Below the pieces are notes generated by a model. The model was given only the letters and a program-made list of their open reading frames with translations. It did no database searches and had not been told where the DNA came from. Of a DNA stretch of 12,517 nucleotides, positions 1 through 7,339 are shown piece by piece. Source of the DNA: WJKG01 sp964627305 (GTDB lineage Bacteria; Zixibacteria; MSB-5A5; GN15; FEB-12). The position numbers and the translations under genes were made by a program. Each line of letters opens with the position of its first letter. Position 1 is the stretch's first letter. The stretch is from positions 1 to 12,517 of the forward strand of contig CAZVHP010000022.1 in NCBI GenBank assembly GCA_964627305.1, in the 5' to 3' direction.

Positions 1-45
1 CGAAAGGCTACGCTACTTTTTTATCAATTTCCACACCTTTTGAAA

Positions 46-385
46 TTAACTCCTGGTCTTCCAACGTGTTCCGCTTGCCGCAGTGTAGCCAATGATTATC
101 TGAAGCCTAAAAATCACAAAAGTATGGGGAGAGTGATATTGGGGCCGCTTTGATTGAAAAGAGCCCCGTTCGGCAAGTATGTCGAACGGGCTTTTGTATG
201 TGGGACAAAGAGTTCCAAGAGTGAAGGTCGAGTTCGATAGTAGCCTGCGAAGCAACTTGGCCTTTTCCTGGGCCGATTGCTGCATGTACTTGCCGTATGC
301 GGAATTGGCGAGTTCTAAAATCCTGACGCCCATCTGATAGTAATCGGCCGACGCGTTCTCCAGCGCACCGAGCTGCTGGCGTGCC
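46..385 (-). pseudogene. 3' remnant of a large serine recombinase (resolvase/invertase family)
   Basis: Read on the minus strand, this frame has the conserved C-terminal tail of large serine recombinases. ALENASADYYQMGVRILELA, then YGKYMQ, LLRRLLSNSTF and YKSPFDILAERG line up with the family pattern (ALENA..YY..GVRILELA..AY..Y, L..VLSNCT, Y.KPFDLLAE). The catalytic serine domain, the recombinase domain and the zinc ribbon are absent, because upstream on this strand lies the intact end of dnaE2. The frame opens inside dnaE2 only by chance, and recombinase-like sequence begins within about 15 bp of the dnaE2 stop. The residues after the PFDILAERG block (to the stop at 46-48) are unfamiliar and may be the native tail or flanking DNA. 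The segment looks less GC-rich than its neighbours. I infer the scar of a lost integrative element. The family call rests on recognition of the tail, without a search. Confidence 0.72.
157..192 (-). terminator. Probable terminator of the imuA-imuB-dnaE2 operon
   Basis: AGCC(C)CGTTCG at 162-172 pairs with CGAACGGGCT at 183-192. This gives a 10-bp stem with one bulged C and a 10-nt loop. On the minus strand the stem is followed by CTCTTTTC, a short T run; on the plus strand it is followed by TTTTG, so it could work in both directions. It lies about 200 nt beyond the dnaE2 stop, inside the recombinase remnant. Its stem is formed by the codons for the conserved PFDILAERG tail. The T runs are short, so efficiency is uncertain. 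Confidence 0.55.
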
Positions 386-395
386 GGCCGGGCAC
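381..395. repeat. Small inverted repeat abutting the dnaE2 stop codon
   Basis: GTGCC-GGCCG-GGCAC sits directly against the dnaE2 stop (396-398), where recombinase-like sequence starts. The arms are only 5 bp. It may be a relic of the junction or chance in GC-rich DNA. Confidence 0.3.
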
Positions 396-3300
396 TTATC
401 GGAAGTCGCGGGATTTGAATTGCCGCGGCTGCGGGTCGAATTCCAACGACGCAAACCAATGACCGATAACATTGATCACACCGCTGGTTGCCTCCACCAC
501 TCCCTTGACCTGTAGTGCTCCGGCGAAGATAACCTCGCGGCGAAACCGTCGGAGCATGGTCGGCTTGACAACCACATTGATAAACCCCGTTTCATCCTCC
601 AGCGTGAGAAACACGAAGCCTTTGGCGGTCATCGGCCGCTGACGAATGACCACCATTCCGGCGACTGTCACGGGGGTGTTGTCCCGTACGCGATTCAGCA
701 TTTCAGCGCTGAGTACGCGCCGCTTTCTCAGCCGCGAACGTATCAGGGCAATCGGATGTGGTCCCACCGAAAGGTCCATCCCGGCAAAATCAGCCACAAT
801 CTGCTCCCCGATCGACATTGGCTGTAATGTGTGCTGGCCTGTCTCCCGGGTACTTAGCTGCAATTCGGCCTGGGAACGTCCGGTCAGTCCCATGACTGTC
901 CACAGCGCCTGCCTTCGATCCAGCCCGAAACCGGCGAATCCTCCCACCACGGCCAGTTGTTCCAGCGCCCGACGGTTCAGCCCGGAACGATAGACAACAT
1001 CGGCCACCGACACAAACGGTCGATCAGCCAGAGCCGCATTGAGTACTTCCTGAGCCGATTCGCCGGCATGTTTAATCGTGCGAAAGCCCAGCCGGACAGC
1101 GCCGCTTTCAACGGTACAGTCCCATTCACTTCTGCGGACATCCACCCCCAGTATCTGCACCCCTTTGCGTCGGGCTTCATAAACGATAGTCGCGGGTGTA
1201 TAGAACCCCATCGGCTGCGCGTTGAGCAGGGCACAGTAGAACTCCGTCGGATAGTAGACTTTCAAATAGGCGGAGACGTATACCAGCAGGGCGAACGAGG
1301 CGGCATGAGATTCGGTGAACCCAAAATCGGCGAAAGCGGAGAGCTGGTGGAAAATGCGTTCGGCGGCCTGTTCGCTGATTCCCCGGCGGATCATCCCGCC
1401 GATCAGCCGCGCGCCCAGTTCTTCCATGCGCTCCCGGGAGCGTTTGTGCCCCATGGCACGGCGGAGCTCGTCGGCCTGGCTGGGAGTAAACCCGGCCGCT
1501 TCCATCGCCACCCGCATCCCCTGCTCCTGGAACAGCGGTATGCCCAGGGTCCTTCTGAGAATCGGCTCCAGGCAGGGGTGTGGATAGGTGACCGGTTCCT
1601 CGCCGTTACGACGACGAAGATACGGGTGCACCATATCCCCCTGAATCGGTCCCGGCCGGATCAGGGCCACCTCCACCACCAGGTCATAGAAGCGGGTTGG
1701 TTTATGTCGCGGCAGGGTGTTCATCTGGGCGCGCGACTCCACCTGAAACACCCCGACCGTATCGGCGCTCGACAGTAATTGATACACCCGGGGATCATCG
1801 TACCCCAGTCGGGCGGGGTCGATTGTCACCTCATGATGTTTCTTCACCAGCTTCAAAGCGATATCGATCAGCGAAAGCATCCCCAGCCCGAGCAGATCGA
1901 TCTTGACCATCCCGACCGCCTCAACATCGTCTTTGTCCCACTGGATAACGCTGCGCCCGGACATGGTGGCGTTCTCGATCGGTACGATCTGTGAGAGTGG
2001 TCGCCGTGCAATGATCATACCGCCGACATGGATCCCCAGATGTCGCGGGAAGTCGCGAATGTGTTCCACCAGTTCAAGCAGCAGTCTGACGCGGTGATCG
2101 TTGAGGTTGATCCTCAACTCTGCCAGGCGTTCGCCCAGTTCCTCACCACGTGAAAAATGGTTGAGCTGTTTGGCCAGGTGGTCCACTTCCTGGAGTGAGA
2201 AACCCAGTGCCTTGCCGACCTCGCGCACTGCCGATCGCCCGCGATAGGTAATCACCTCGCACACCATGGCGGCATGTTCGCGACCGTATCTGGCGTAGAC
2301 ATACTGAATGACTTCTTCACGGCGATTGTTGGCGATATCGATGTCAATATCAGGCGGCTCACTGCGATCTTCGGAGACAAACCGTTCGAACAGCAACTCC
2401 AGCCTGACCGGATCAACGGCCGTGACTCCCAGGCAGTAACATACTACCGAGTTGGCTGCCGAGCCGCGCCCCTGACAACGGATTCCGCGCTCCATGCAGA
2501 AACGGACGATATCCCAGACAATCAGAAAATACGCGGCCAACCGGAGTCTTTTGATAATGGCCAGCTCATGCTCCAGTTGACGTTTCTCGCGTTCACCGGG
2601 CTCACCGTAGCGGTCACGGGCACCCTTGTAGGCGAGGGTGCGAAGATAGCTGTCGGGCGATTCATCCTCGGGCAGGGGAAAATCCGGTAAGGAGGTCGAC
2701 AACTGTGCCATGTCAAAACGACAGCGCTCGGCGATTCGTCTGGTGCTGGCCAGCGCCTGCGGCCAGCGCGCGAATACCCGGTCCATCTCGCGGGCCGATT
2801 TCAAATAGCGCTGCCCGTTGGGATACAAAAGCTGTCCGGCTGAATCCAGCGTGACATGGTGCCTGATGCAGGTCAACACATCCTGCAATCGGCGGTCCTC
2901 GGGGTACGCATAGTGAACATCGTTGGTCGCCACCACTCCTGTTTTCAACGCACCGGCAAGAGTGGCCAGTTGTTCGCACTGCGCTTCATGCTGTGGCAGG
3001 TGATGGTGCACCAGTTCCAGAAAGAAATTCTCGGGACCGAACAGCTCACGAAACTGCCGTATGTCGCGCTTAAGCTCATTGCTCTTGCTGCCGGTTCCGT
3101 TCCAGAGTGCTATCAGTCCCCTGGCATACCGACACAGTGTTTCCCACGTCACCGGTGCCTGTCCCTTCCGGCCGGCCAGGTGCGCCGTAGAGAGCATTTG
3201 AGACAGGTTGGCATAGCCCAGTTCGTTTTTGATCAGGAGAACCAGGCGACGGCTGTCGTCCAGCGTGACCGTTGCTCCAAAAATCGGCCGCACTCCGTAT

Positions 3301-3467
3301 TTTTTTGCTGCCTGATGAAAACGGACCACACCATAAAAACCATCGCAATCGGTGAGTGCCAGACTGTCATACTCCAGTTCGGCGGCACGGGCAATCAGTT
3401 GCTCCGGGTGCGAGGCACCCTGAAGGAACGAGAAATTGGAGTGGCAGTGCAACTCGACATAGCTCAT
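396..3467 (-). CDS. dnaE2: Error-prone DNA polymerase DnaE2 (C-family, PolIII alpha-like)
   Basis: A translesion DNA polymerase, 1,023 residues, normal for DnaE2 and shorter than replicative DnaE. An N-terminal PHP domain begins ELHCHSNFSF (residues 5-14) and includes TNDVHY (181-186). The polymerase core has CQGRGSAANS (331-340) and PDIDIDI (372-378), whose D375 and D377 are the expected metal ligands; the third acid is D524 in KIDLLGLG (522-529). Helix-hairpin-helix segments follow. An OB-fold domain spans about 930-1008 (VAGMVVIRQRP, GFVFLTLEDETG). The protein ends SRDFR, typical of DnaE2, so the 3' end is intact. The tau-binding tail of replicative alpha is absent, as usual. The ATG start lies 21 bp after the imuB stop, with a modest GGAAG upstream. 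It is the last gene of the imuA-imuB-dnaE2 operon; the family extends damaged primers in a mutagenic SOS pathway with ImuB bridging to the beta clamp. No key residue appears missing. Confidence 0.96.
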   Translation of the reverse strand: MSYVELHCHSNFSFLQGASHPEQLIARAAELEYDSLALTDCDGFYGVVRFHQAAKKYGVRPIFGATVTLDDSRRLVLLIKNELGYANLSQMLSTAHLAGRKGQAPVTWETLCRYARGLIALWNGTGSKSNELKRDIRQFRELFGPENFFLELVHHHLPQHEAQCEQLATLAGALKTGVVATNDVHYAYPEDRRLQDVLTCIRHHVTLDSAGQLLYPNGQRYLKSAREMDRVFARWPQALASTRRIAERCRFDMAQLSTSLPDFPLPEDESPDSYLRTLAYKGARDRYGEPGEREKRQLEHELAIIKRLRLAAYFLIVWDIVRFCMERGIRCQGRGSAANSVVCYCLGVTAVDPVRLELLFERFVSEDRSEPPDIDIDIANNRREEVIQYVYARYGREHAAMVCEVITYRGRSAVREVGKALGFSLQEVDHLAKQLNHFSRGEELGERLAELRINLNDHRVRLLLELVEHIRDFPRHLGIHVGGMIIARRPLSQIVPIENATMSGRSVIQWDKDDVEAVGMVKIDLLGLGMLSLIDIALKLVKKHHEVTIDPARLGYDDPRVYQLLSSADTVGVFQVESRAQMNTLPRHKPTRFYDLVVEVALIRPGPIQGDMVHPYLRRRNGEEPVTYPHPCLEPILRRTLGIPLFQEQGMRVAMEAAGFTPSQADELRRAMGHKRSRERMEELGARLIGGMIRRGISEQAAERIFHQLSAFADFGFTESHAASFALLVYVSAYLKVYYPTEFYCALLNAQPMGFYTPATIVYEARRKGVQILGVDVRRSEWDCTVESGAVRLGFRTIKHAGESAQEVLNAALADRPFVSVADVVYRSGLNRRALEQLAVVGGFAGFGLDRRQALWTVMGLTGRSQAELQLSTRETGQHTLQPMSIGEQIVADFAGMDLSVGPHPIALIRSRLRKRRVLSAEMLNRVRDNTPVTVAGMVVIRQRPMTAKGFVFLTLEDETGFINVVVKPTMLRRFRREVIFAGALQVKGVVEATSGVINVIGHWFASLEFDPQPRQFKSRDFR

Positions 3468-3488
3468 GGTGCAGCTTCCGTGGCGCGG

Positions 3489-4940
3489 TCAGTCAAACAT
3501 TCCCTGCAGGAACCAGTGGCTGGACAATTGATCATGGTACACCAGACAACGTCGGCCGCCGGTTATTTCCGCCTCGAAATAGCGGCGGGAGTATTCCTGA
3601 TGCCACCATCCCCCGGACAACTCCCATGGTCCCTGCACACGCCTGACGGATTGCGGACGGCGCTCAAGAGTAATCATCACCGGTTGTCCTGCCTGTGTCA
3701 CAATTGTGACCCGACGCGGCGAGGACAACAATCGCAGACCACCGACAGGCTGGCGCGCAAAGGGATGTTTCCAGGTTGTGCGGACGTTATAAGGATCAGC
3801 AAGGCAAGTTGCGTACTGCTCAGGCAAGAACGGCAGTGAGGTATCCGCATGACCGGGCGCACATCCTGGCGATGCACCTTTTCGGTGACTGTCAAGCGTC
3901 ATCTGTGCAGTTGCAAGCGGGCCGGTTCGGCTCACCAACAACTCTATTCCGCTCACGGCCGAGGGGAGTCGCTGTCGTGACAATGTCTGCGCGATCTGGC
4001 GAAGGAACGGTCTTGTCCGGATGGTGGGCGGTTCGACCGCGACCATCATGTCATGCCGGGTGCAATCGTCGAGCGTTAACCGTATCCGCAGTGCCCGGCA
4101 GCCAAGGTTGCTCGATCGGCAGTGCCGGGCCAGCAGGCTGGACAAGGGAGCCTCGAGGTGTGCCATCAACGCAGCGACCGCGACAATTGGAAAATCCAGC
4201 ACCACCTGTTCACTGAGCTTGTCGACAGGACGTTCCGGAACAAACAGCTGGTAATCGCCGCCGGTGCGACGTGTGCTCAACGCCCGACCATCGTGTTCGA
4301 ACCGCCGCACCAGCTCATTACTGCCGATTGCCGCCACCTGATGCACCTTTTCCAGTCCCAACAGGTGCAAACGCCGGCATGTGTCAGGATCGATATCCAT
4401 CGCCTGTACCGGCAGGTCGGCGACAAATTGCCTTTCATGACCGGGCGAGACAATGTGATAGCTACCGCCCCGACACATGGCGGCGGCTGTTTGCGCCACA
4501 AACTTGTTGCCCCCGATTCCGACTGCAACCGGATAGCCCAGAGGTGATACCGCAGCAATAATCCGTTCGGCCAGTTGCGTCTCACTGCCATAGAGACGTA
4601 TCAGCCCGGCGGTCTCCAGAAAACAGACCCCACGTTGTGTGCCCTCGACAAAGGGCCCCACCGTCTGCAGGGTACGGACCACCTTCCGGATGAGTCCCAG
4701 TTCCGATTGGTCATCACGCGGCAATACCACCAGATGTTCACACCGGGTATGCGCCTGGGCGACGGTCAGCCCCGGCTGTACCATCGCCTGTGCGGCGGGT
4801 TCGTTGACGGCTGTCAAACGTGCTGCCGGGTGTGCTCCCTCGGCCAGGGCGACCGGCTGAGTGCGGAGCGAGGGTTGTTCGGCCATGACGCGCTCCATGG
4901 AGAAGTTGATCAACAGGCAACAGGCGACACGCTTATTCAC
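3489..4940 (-). CDS. imuB: ImuB, Y-family polymerase-like mutasome scaffold, catalytically dead
   Basis: 483 residues with the Y-family fold but without polymerase acids. Motif 1, normally DxDxF, reads LINFSME (10-16). Where active Y-family enzymes have the DE pair before the aliphatic-L-D, this protein has G104-V105 before CFLE. An HhH-like segment lies at about 181-218 (LHLLGLEKVHQVAAIG) and a little-finger-like region at about 235-345. The C-terminus (GPWELSGGWWHQEY, then YHDQLSSHWFLQGMFD) is the DUF6504-type tail found in many ImuB proteins. In the family ImuB bridges ImuA, DnaE2 and the beta clamp. No canonical QxxLF clamp motif is obvious; TSLPFL (367-372) is a weak candidate. The start is GTG at 4940, overlapping the imuA end by 8 bp. 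It is favoured by a good Shine-Dalgarno site 9 nt upstream and by the expected N-terminus RVACCLLINF. Overlap and order indicate translational coupling with imuA. Confidence 0.93.
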   Translation of the reverse strand: MNKRVACCLLINFSMERVMAEQPSLRTQPVALAEGAHPAARLTAVNEPAAQAMVQPGLTVAQAHTRCEHLVVLPRDDQSELGLIRKVVRTLQTVGPFVEGTQRGVCFLETAGLIRLYGSETQLAERIIAAVSPLGYPVAVGIGGNKFVAQTAAAMCRGGSYHIVSPGHERQFVADLPVQAMDIDPDTCRRLHLLGLEKVHQVAAIGSNELVRRFEHDGRALSTRRTGGDYQLFVPERPVDKLSEQVVLDFPIVAVAALMAHLEAPLSSLLARHCRSSNLGCRALRIRLTLDDCTRHDMMVAVEPPTIRTRPFLRQIAQTLSRQRLPSAVSGIELLVSRTGPLATAQMTLDSHRKGASPGCAPGHADTSLPFLPEQYATCLADPYNVRTTWKHPFARQPVGGLRLLSSPRRVTIVTQAGQPVMITLERRPQSVRRVQGPWELSGGWWHQEYSRRYFEAEITGGRRCLVYHDQLSSHWFLQGMFD

Positions 4941-5598
4941 AGGCGGGTACCTCCAGAATAAGCCCCTCGCGGCAGATACGACTCTTGCTGACCGTGATTA
5001 TCATGGTGCCATTGCGGCGGGTGACCTCCAGCCTGAGCGAAACCAGGCTCGGCGGAAGTAACCGATGCGGAGAGCGCGTTAAAAGGACCATCAGTGAACG
5101 CGCCCGAACTGTCCTGCGGCGCAACCGGTGAAGCAGTGTTTCCGACAACGGGGCAGTCTCACCGATTATGTCACATATCACGGCCCCGGCCGCATGGTGA
5201 TCGAACAGCAGTTCGGCTGAGCGCAGAGCATCGGCCAGACTGTCGGGGCGTACTACGACCAGACGATCGACACGCACGCCGGAGGCCACTGCCGCCGGAA
5301 CAAAGAACGAGCCGGAACGGTCGATATACCCCACGGTCCCCACGGTCGAGGCTCGCGCCAAAAGGCGCAGGGCCAGGCTGGTCTTGCCGCAACCCGGACC
5401 ACCGGTTATCTCTATCACCTGACCAGCCGGAATCCCACCGCCGGCAAACAGCGTATCGAGCGGCAACAGATCGGAGCAAAAGACCGGGTTGTCGGTATCA
5501 CCCGGTTGCCAGACAGCCTCCGGCCAGGTATCAGCAAGCAACTGCCGGAGTTGCCGGAAAGTGATGTGAAGTGCTGTAGTGCGGGAATTGCTGTCCAT
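4933..5598 (-). CDS. imuA: ImuA, RecA-like ATPase-fold mutasome accessory protein
   Basis: 221 residues with a RecA-type core: a Walker A motif GPGCGKTS (67-74) after the strand VIEITG, IDRSGSF (92-98), RVDRLVVVRP (109-118), and a Walker B-like strand AVICDIIGE (139-147). A basic HRLRRRTVRARS follows, then strand pairs typical of the short RecA homologues next to imuB. These proteins (ImuA, or SulA-like ImuA in older annotation) assist ImuB and DnaE2 in SOS mutagenesis. Length, position and gene order fit ImuA rather than RecA itself, which is about 350 residues. The ATG at 5598 is preceded in frame by a stop 39 bp upstream and by no strong Shine-Dalgarno site. The gene ends TAA inside the imuB start region. 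It is the first gene of the operon, behind the promoter and palindrome at 5648-5694, so damage-controlled expression is plausible but not shown. Walker A is intact, unlike some ImuA proteins. Confidence 0.9.
   Translation of the reverse strand: MDSNSRTTALHITFRQLRQLLADTWPEAVWQPGDTDNPVFCSDLLPLDTLFAGGGIPAGQVIEITGGPGCGKTSLALRLLARASTVGTVGYIDRSGSFFVPAAVASGVRVDRLVVVRPDSLADALRSAELLFDHHAAGAVICDIIGETAPLSETLLHRLRRRTVRARSLMVLLTRSPHRLLPPSLVSLRLEVTRRNGTMIITVSKSRICREGLILEVPACE
4950..4954 (-). promoter_or_regulatory. Ribosome binding site of imuB
   Basis: GGAGG on the minus strand, 9 nt before the GTG at 4940 and inside the imuA coding end. It decides the unusual GTG start and supports coupled translation of imuA and imuB. 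Confidence 0.7.
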
Positions 5599-5647
5599 AA
5601 GTATTATCTGCCACTGCTTGTTACTACTGTTTTTTTATCGGCATAGA

Positions 5648-5661
5648 TGCTCATATGTGCA
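5648..5661. promoter_or_regulatory. Candidate operator at the imuA transcription start
   Basis: TGC-T-CATATG-T-GCA is a 14-nt palindrome broken only at its two T positions. It lies just downstream of the imuA -10 box and covers the predicted start near 5660, a classic repressor position. It resembles neither the CGAAC-type nor the CTGT-N8-ACAG LexA box. It could be the SOS box of this lineage or chance. Confidence 0.4.
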
Positions 5662-5666
5662 CTATC

Positions 5667-5694
5667 ATAATAAGGGGAAAGCGCGGACTGTCAA
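5667..5694 (-). promoter_or_regulatory. Sigma-70-type promoter of the mutasome operon
   Basis: On the minus strand, TTGACA (5694-5689) and TATTAT (5672-5667) are separated by 16 bp: a perfect -35 and a 5/6 match to TATAAT. Predicted start near 5660 leaves a leader of about 62 nt before imuA. A strong promoter with a dyad at +1 fits a tightly repressed operon. Confidence 0.65.
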
Positions 5695-5787
5695 TGGCCC
5701 GTGAGGCAGGATGTGAAATCCGGTGGCAGATTGTGAAGTATGGCCAATGACCCCCAAACGCCCGAAAGCCACCTTCTTCAATGCGTC

Positions 5788-7305
5788 TTACTGAGAACGA
5801 AGCCCCTTATGAAGCCCTCTATCGATATCAATGCCCTGCTCGGTAACAGGCTGCTTTGCGGCTTCATCGGTGCCTGTCACCCGTCGGTATACTCGCAAAT
5901 CGATGCCGGTCGGATAGGTAAAGGCTTTCTGCTGCTGATAATCATTGAGAAAGGCCGTGCTGTCAACAAAGCCGCTGGTGGCGCTGCCCATTGCCGCCAC
6001 CACCCATTCCGGCTTGAAATCTCGAATGACTCCGTAGTAATCCCCCTTGCGATTGTACGGAACCACCTCGGGCGAGATCAGGCCATCGCGGTCGATCAGT
6101 CTCATGGCCGAGAAATATCCCATGTAGCCAATATCCTCCGCCGCGACGGTATCGCCCGGGTCCGCATGCGCCTTCAGGTAGTAGCCAATCGACTGATGCA
6201 CCTGCTCCAGCAGCTTTTGGTACTGGCTGTAATACCTCACGGGCGTGACATTACCCGCCAGCAGGACCACTGCCAGGATCACCAGAGCTGCCCTGGAAGC
6301 TACCTCGGTACGGTTTCGCGACCACCGCATCCGCTCGGACATCCACGGCAACGACGCGCCCGCCAATATCAGAAAGACCGGGTAGATCGGTACGATATAC
6401 CAAAGGAAGATGTGCGACTGATTGAAGGTATAGAAACCGATCATTCCCATGATCCAGACGACAGCGAGGCGACCGAAATTCTGCTTGTTCAGCAGCCACC
6501 AGGTGCCCGGAACAGCCAGTATCAGCATGGCCCAGCCGAACGGATTGTGCAGTCCGAGCAGGAATGAGATATTCGCGAGCGGCCCCTCGGTGCCATAGTG
6601 GCTGTACAGAGCCAGTTTGGCTGTCACTGAATTGGGAACCGGCGATCCGAAATAGTGCCACGAGAATAATACCCACGGGCCGATCAGCGTAATCGGGATC
6701 ACGATCAAACGGCCCAGTGCACGGGGTTCGCGTGCCGCCCACCAGATGAACAACAGCCCCAGCAGCCAGAGTCCCTCGGGGCGGGTCACACTGGCCAGCG
6801 TTGCCGCCGCCATCGCGTAGAAGTGCTGACCGCGATGGTGGAAGTAGATTGCCGAGGTCACCAGCAGCGTGAACAGGGCTGTCTCCATACCGCCGGTATC
6901 CATCGACAGACTGCGAGGGAAAAGCGCGTACAGCAGCACCGGCACCCAGTACCAGAGTGTGAAACGAAGCGACTGGGCCAGCCGCAGCACGATGATGGCG
7001 GTGAATCCTGAACACAGCAGCGACACCGCCAGTGAGGCCTTGTACACGGAGATACCCGCAGTAGCAAACAGCGACAGTATCAACGTGAAAAGCGGTGTGG
7101 TGGTCCCCAGTACCCGCTCACCAGGATTGTAGACGAATCCGTGGCCGTTGGCTATGTTCTCGGCGTAGCGGAAGGTGATGAAAGCATCATCGATTACAAA
7201 ACCAGTATGGTAGTGGAACAGGATACGGGCCGTGATGGCGAAAAAGAAGGCCATCGCCATTTGTCGTTGATCTCGTCTCACGAGTTGAATATAGGCGTTG
7301 AGCAA
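5788..7305 (-). CDS. GT-C fold membrane glycosyltransferase (lipid-sugar dependent, ArnT/AftB-like)
   Basis: About 505 residues, polytopic. A first membrane helix (about 17-33) is followed by an extracytoplasmic loop with DDAFITFRYAENIANG (39-54), then GFVYNPGERVLGTTTPL. This is the acidic-pair loop typical of GT-C enzymes that take sugars from polyprenyl-phosphate donors. A later TRPEG motif (174-178) also fits. About ten further hydrophobic segments lie between 71 and 350. A soluble C-terminal domain (about 352-505) holds DTVAAEDIGYMGYFSAMRLIDRDGLISPEV, usual in this group. The acceptor cannot be told from sequence; lipopolysaccharide, glycan or protein are possible. The start is uncertain: TTG at 7305 gives the longest form, while ATG at 7257 or 7251 would begin at the first helix; none has a clear Shine-Dalgarno site. 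It follows the symporter by about 34 bp on the same strand, so co-transcription is likely. A 6-bp hairpin (GGCTGT/ACAGCC, 7309-7326) sits in that gap. Confidence 0.82.
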   Translation of the reverse strand: MLNAYIQLVRRDQRQMAMAFFFAITARILFHYHTGFVIDDAFITFRYAENIANGHGFVYNPGERVLGTTTPLFTLILSLFATAGISVYKASLAVSLLCSGFTAIIVLRLAQSLRFTLWYWVPVLLYALFPRSLSMDTGGMETALFTLLVTSAIYFHHRGQHFYAMAAATLASVTRPEGLWLLGLLFIWWAAREPRALGRLIVIPITLIGPWVLFSWHYFGSPVPNSVTAKLALYSHYGTEGPLANISFLLGLHNPFGWAMLILAVPGTWWLLNKQNFGRLAVVWIMGMIGFYTFNQSHIFLWYIVPIYPVFLILAGASLPWMSERMRWSRNRTEVASRAALVILAVVLLAGNVTPVRYYSQYQKLLEQVHQSIGYYLKAHADPGDTVAAEDIGYMGYFSAMRLIDRDGLISPEVVPYNRKGDYYGVIRDFKPEWVVAAMGSATSGFVDSTAFLNDYQQQKAFTYPTGIDLRVYRRVTGTDEAAKQPVTEQGIDIDRGLHKGLRSQ

Positions 7306-7339
7306 TCAGGCTGTCAATGAACAGCCACCTGTGAATGGG

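Noticed and set aside
957..1778. A 273-codon plus-strand frame opposite dnaE2
   Set aside because: It lies entirely within the conserved polymerase gene on the other strand and has no recognisable domain. The same holds for the frames at 2274-2690 and 2856-3839.
5599..5700. Known LexA boxes upstream of imuA
   Set aside because: I looked for the CGAAC-N4-GTTCG type and for CTGT-N8-ACAG. Only an isolated ACAG half-site is present, so neither known class is supported.
5740..6567. A 275-codon plus-strand frame opposite the glycosyltransferase
   Set aside because: It is antisense to a gene with clear GT-C motifs, is rich in His, Arg and Gln as expected from a shadow of a hydrophobic protein, and has no domain.
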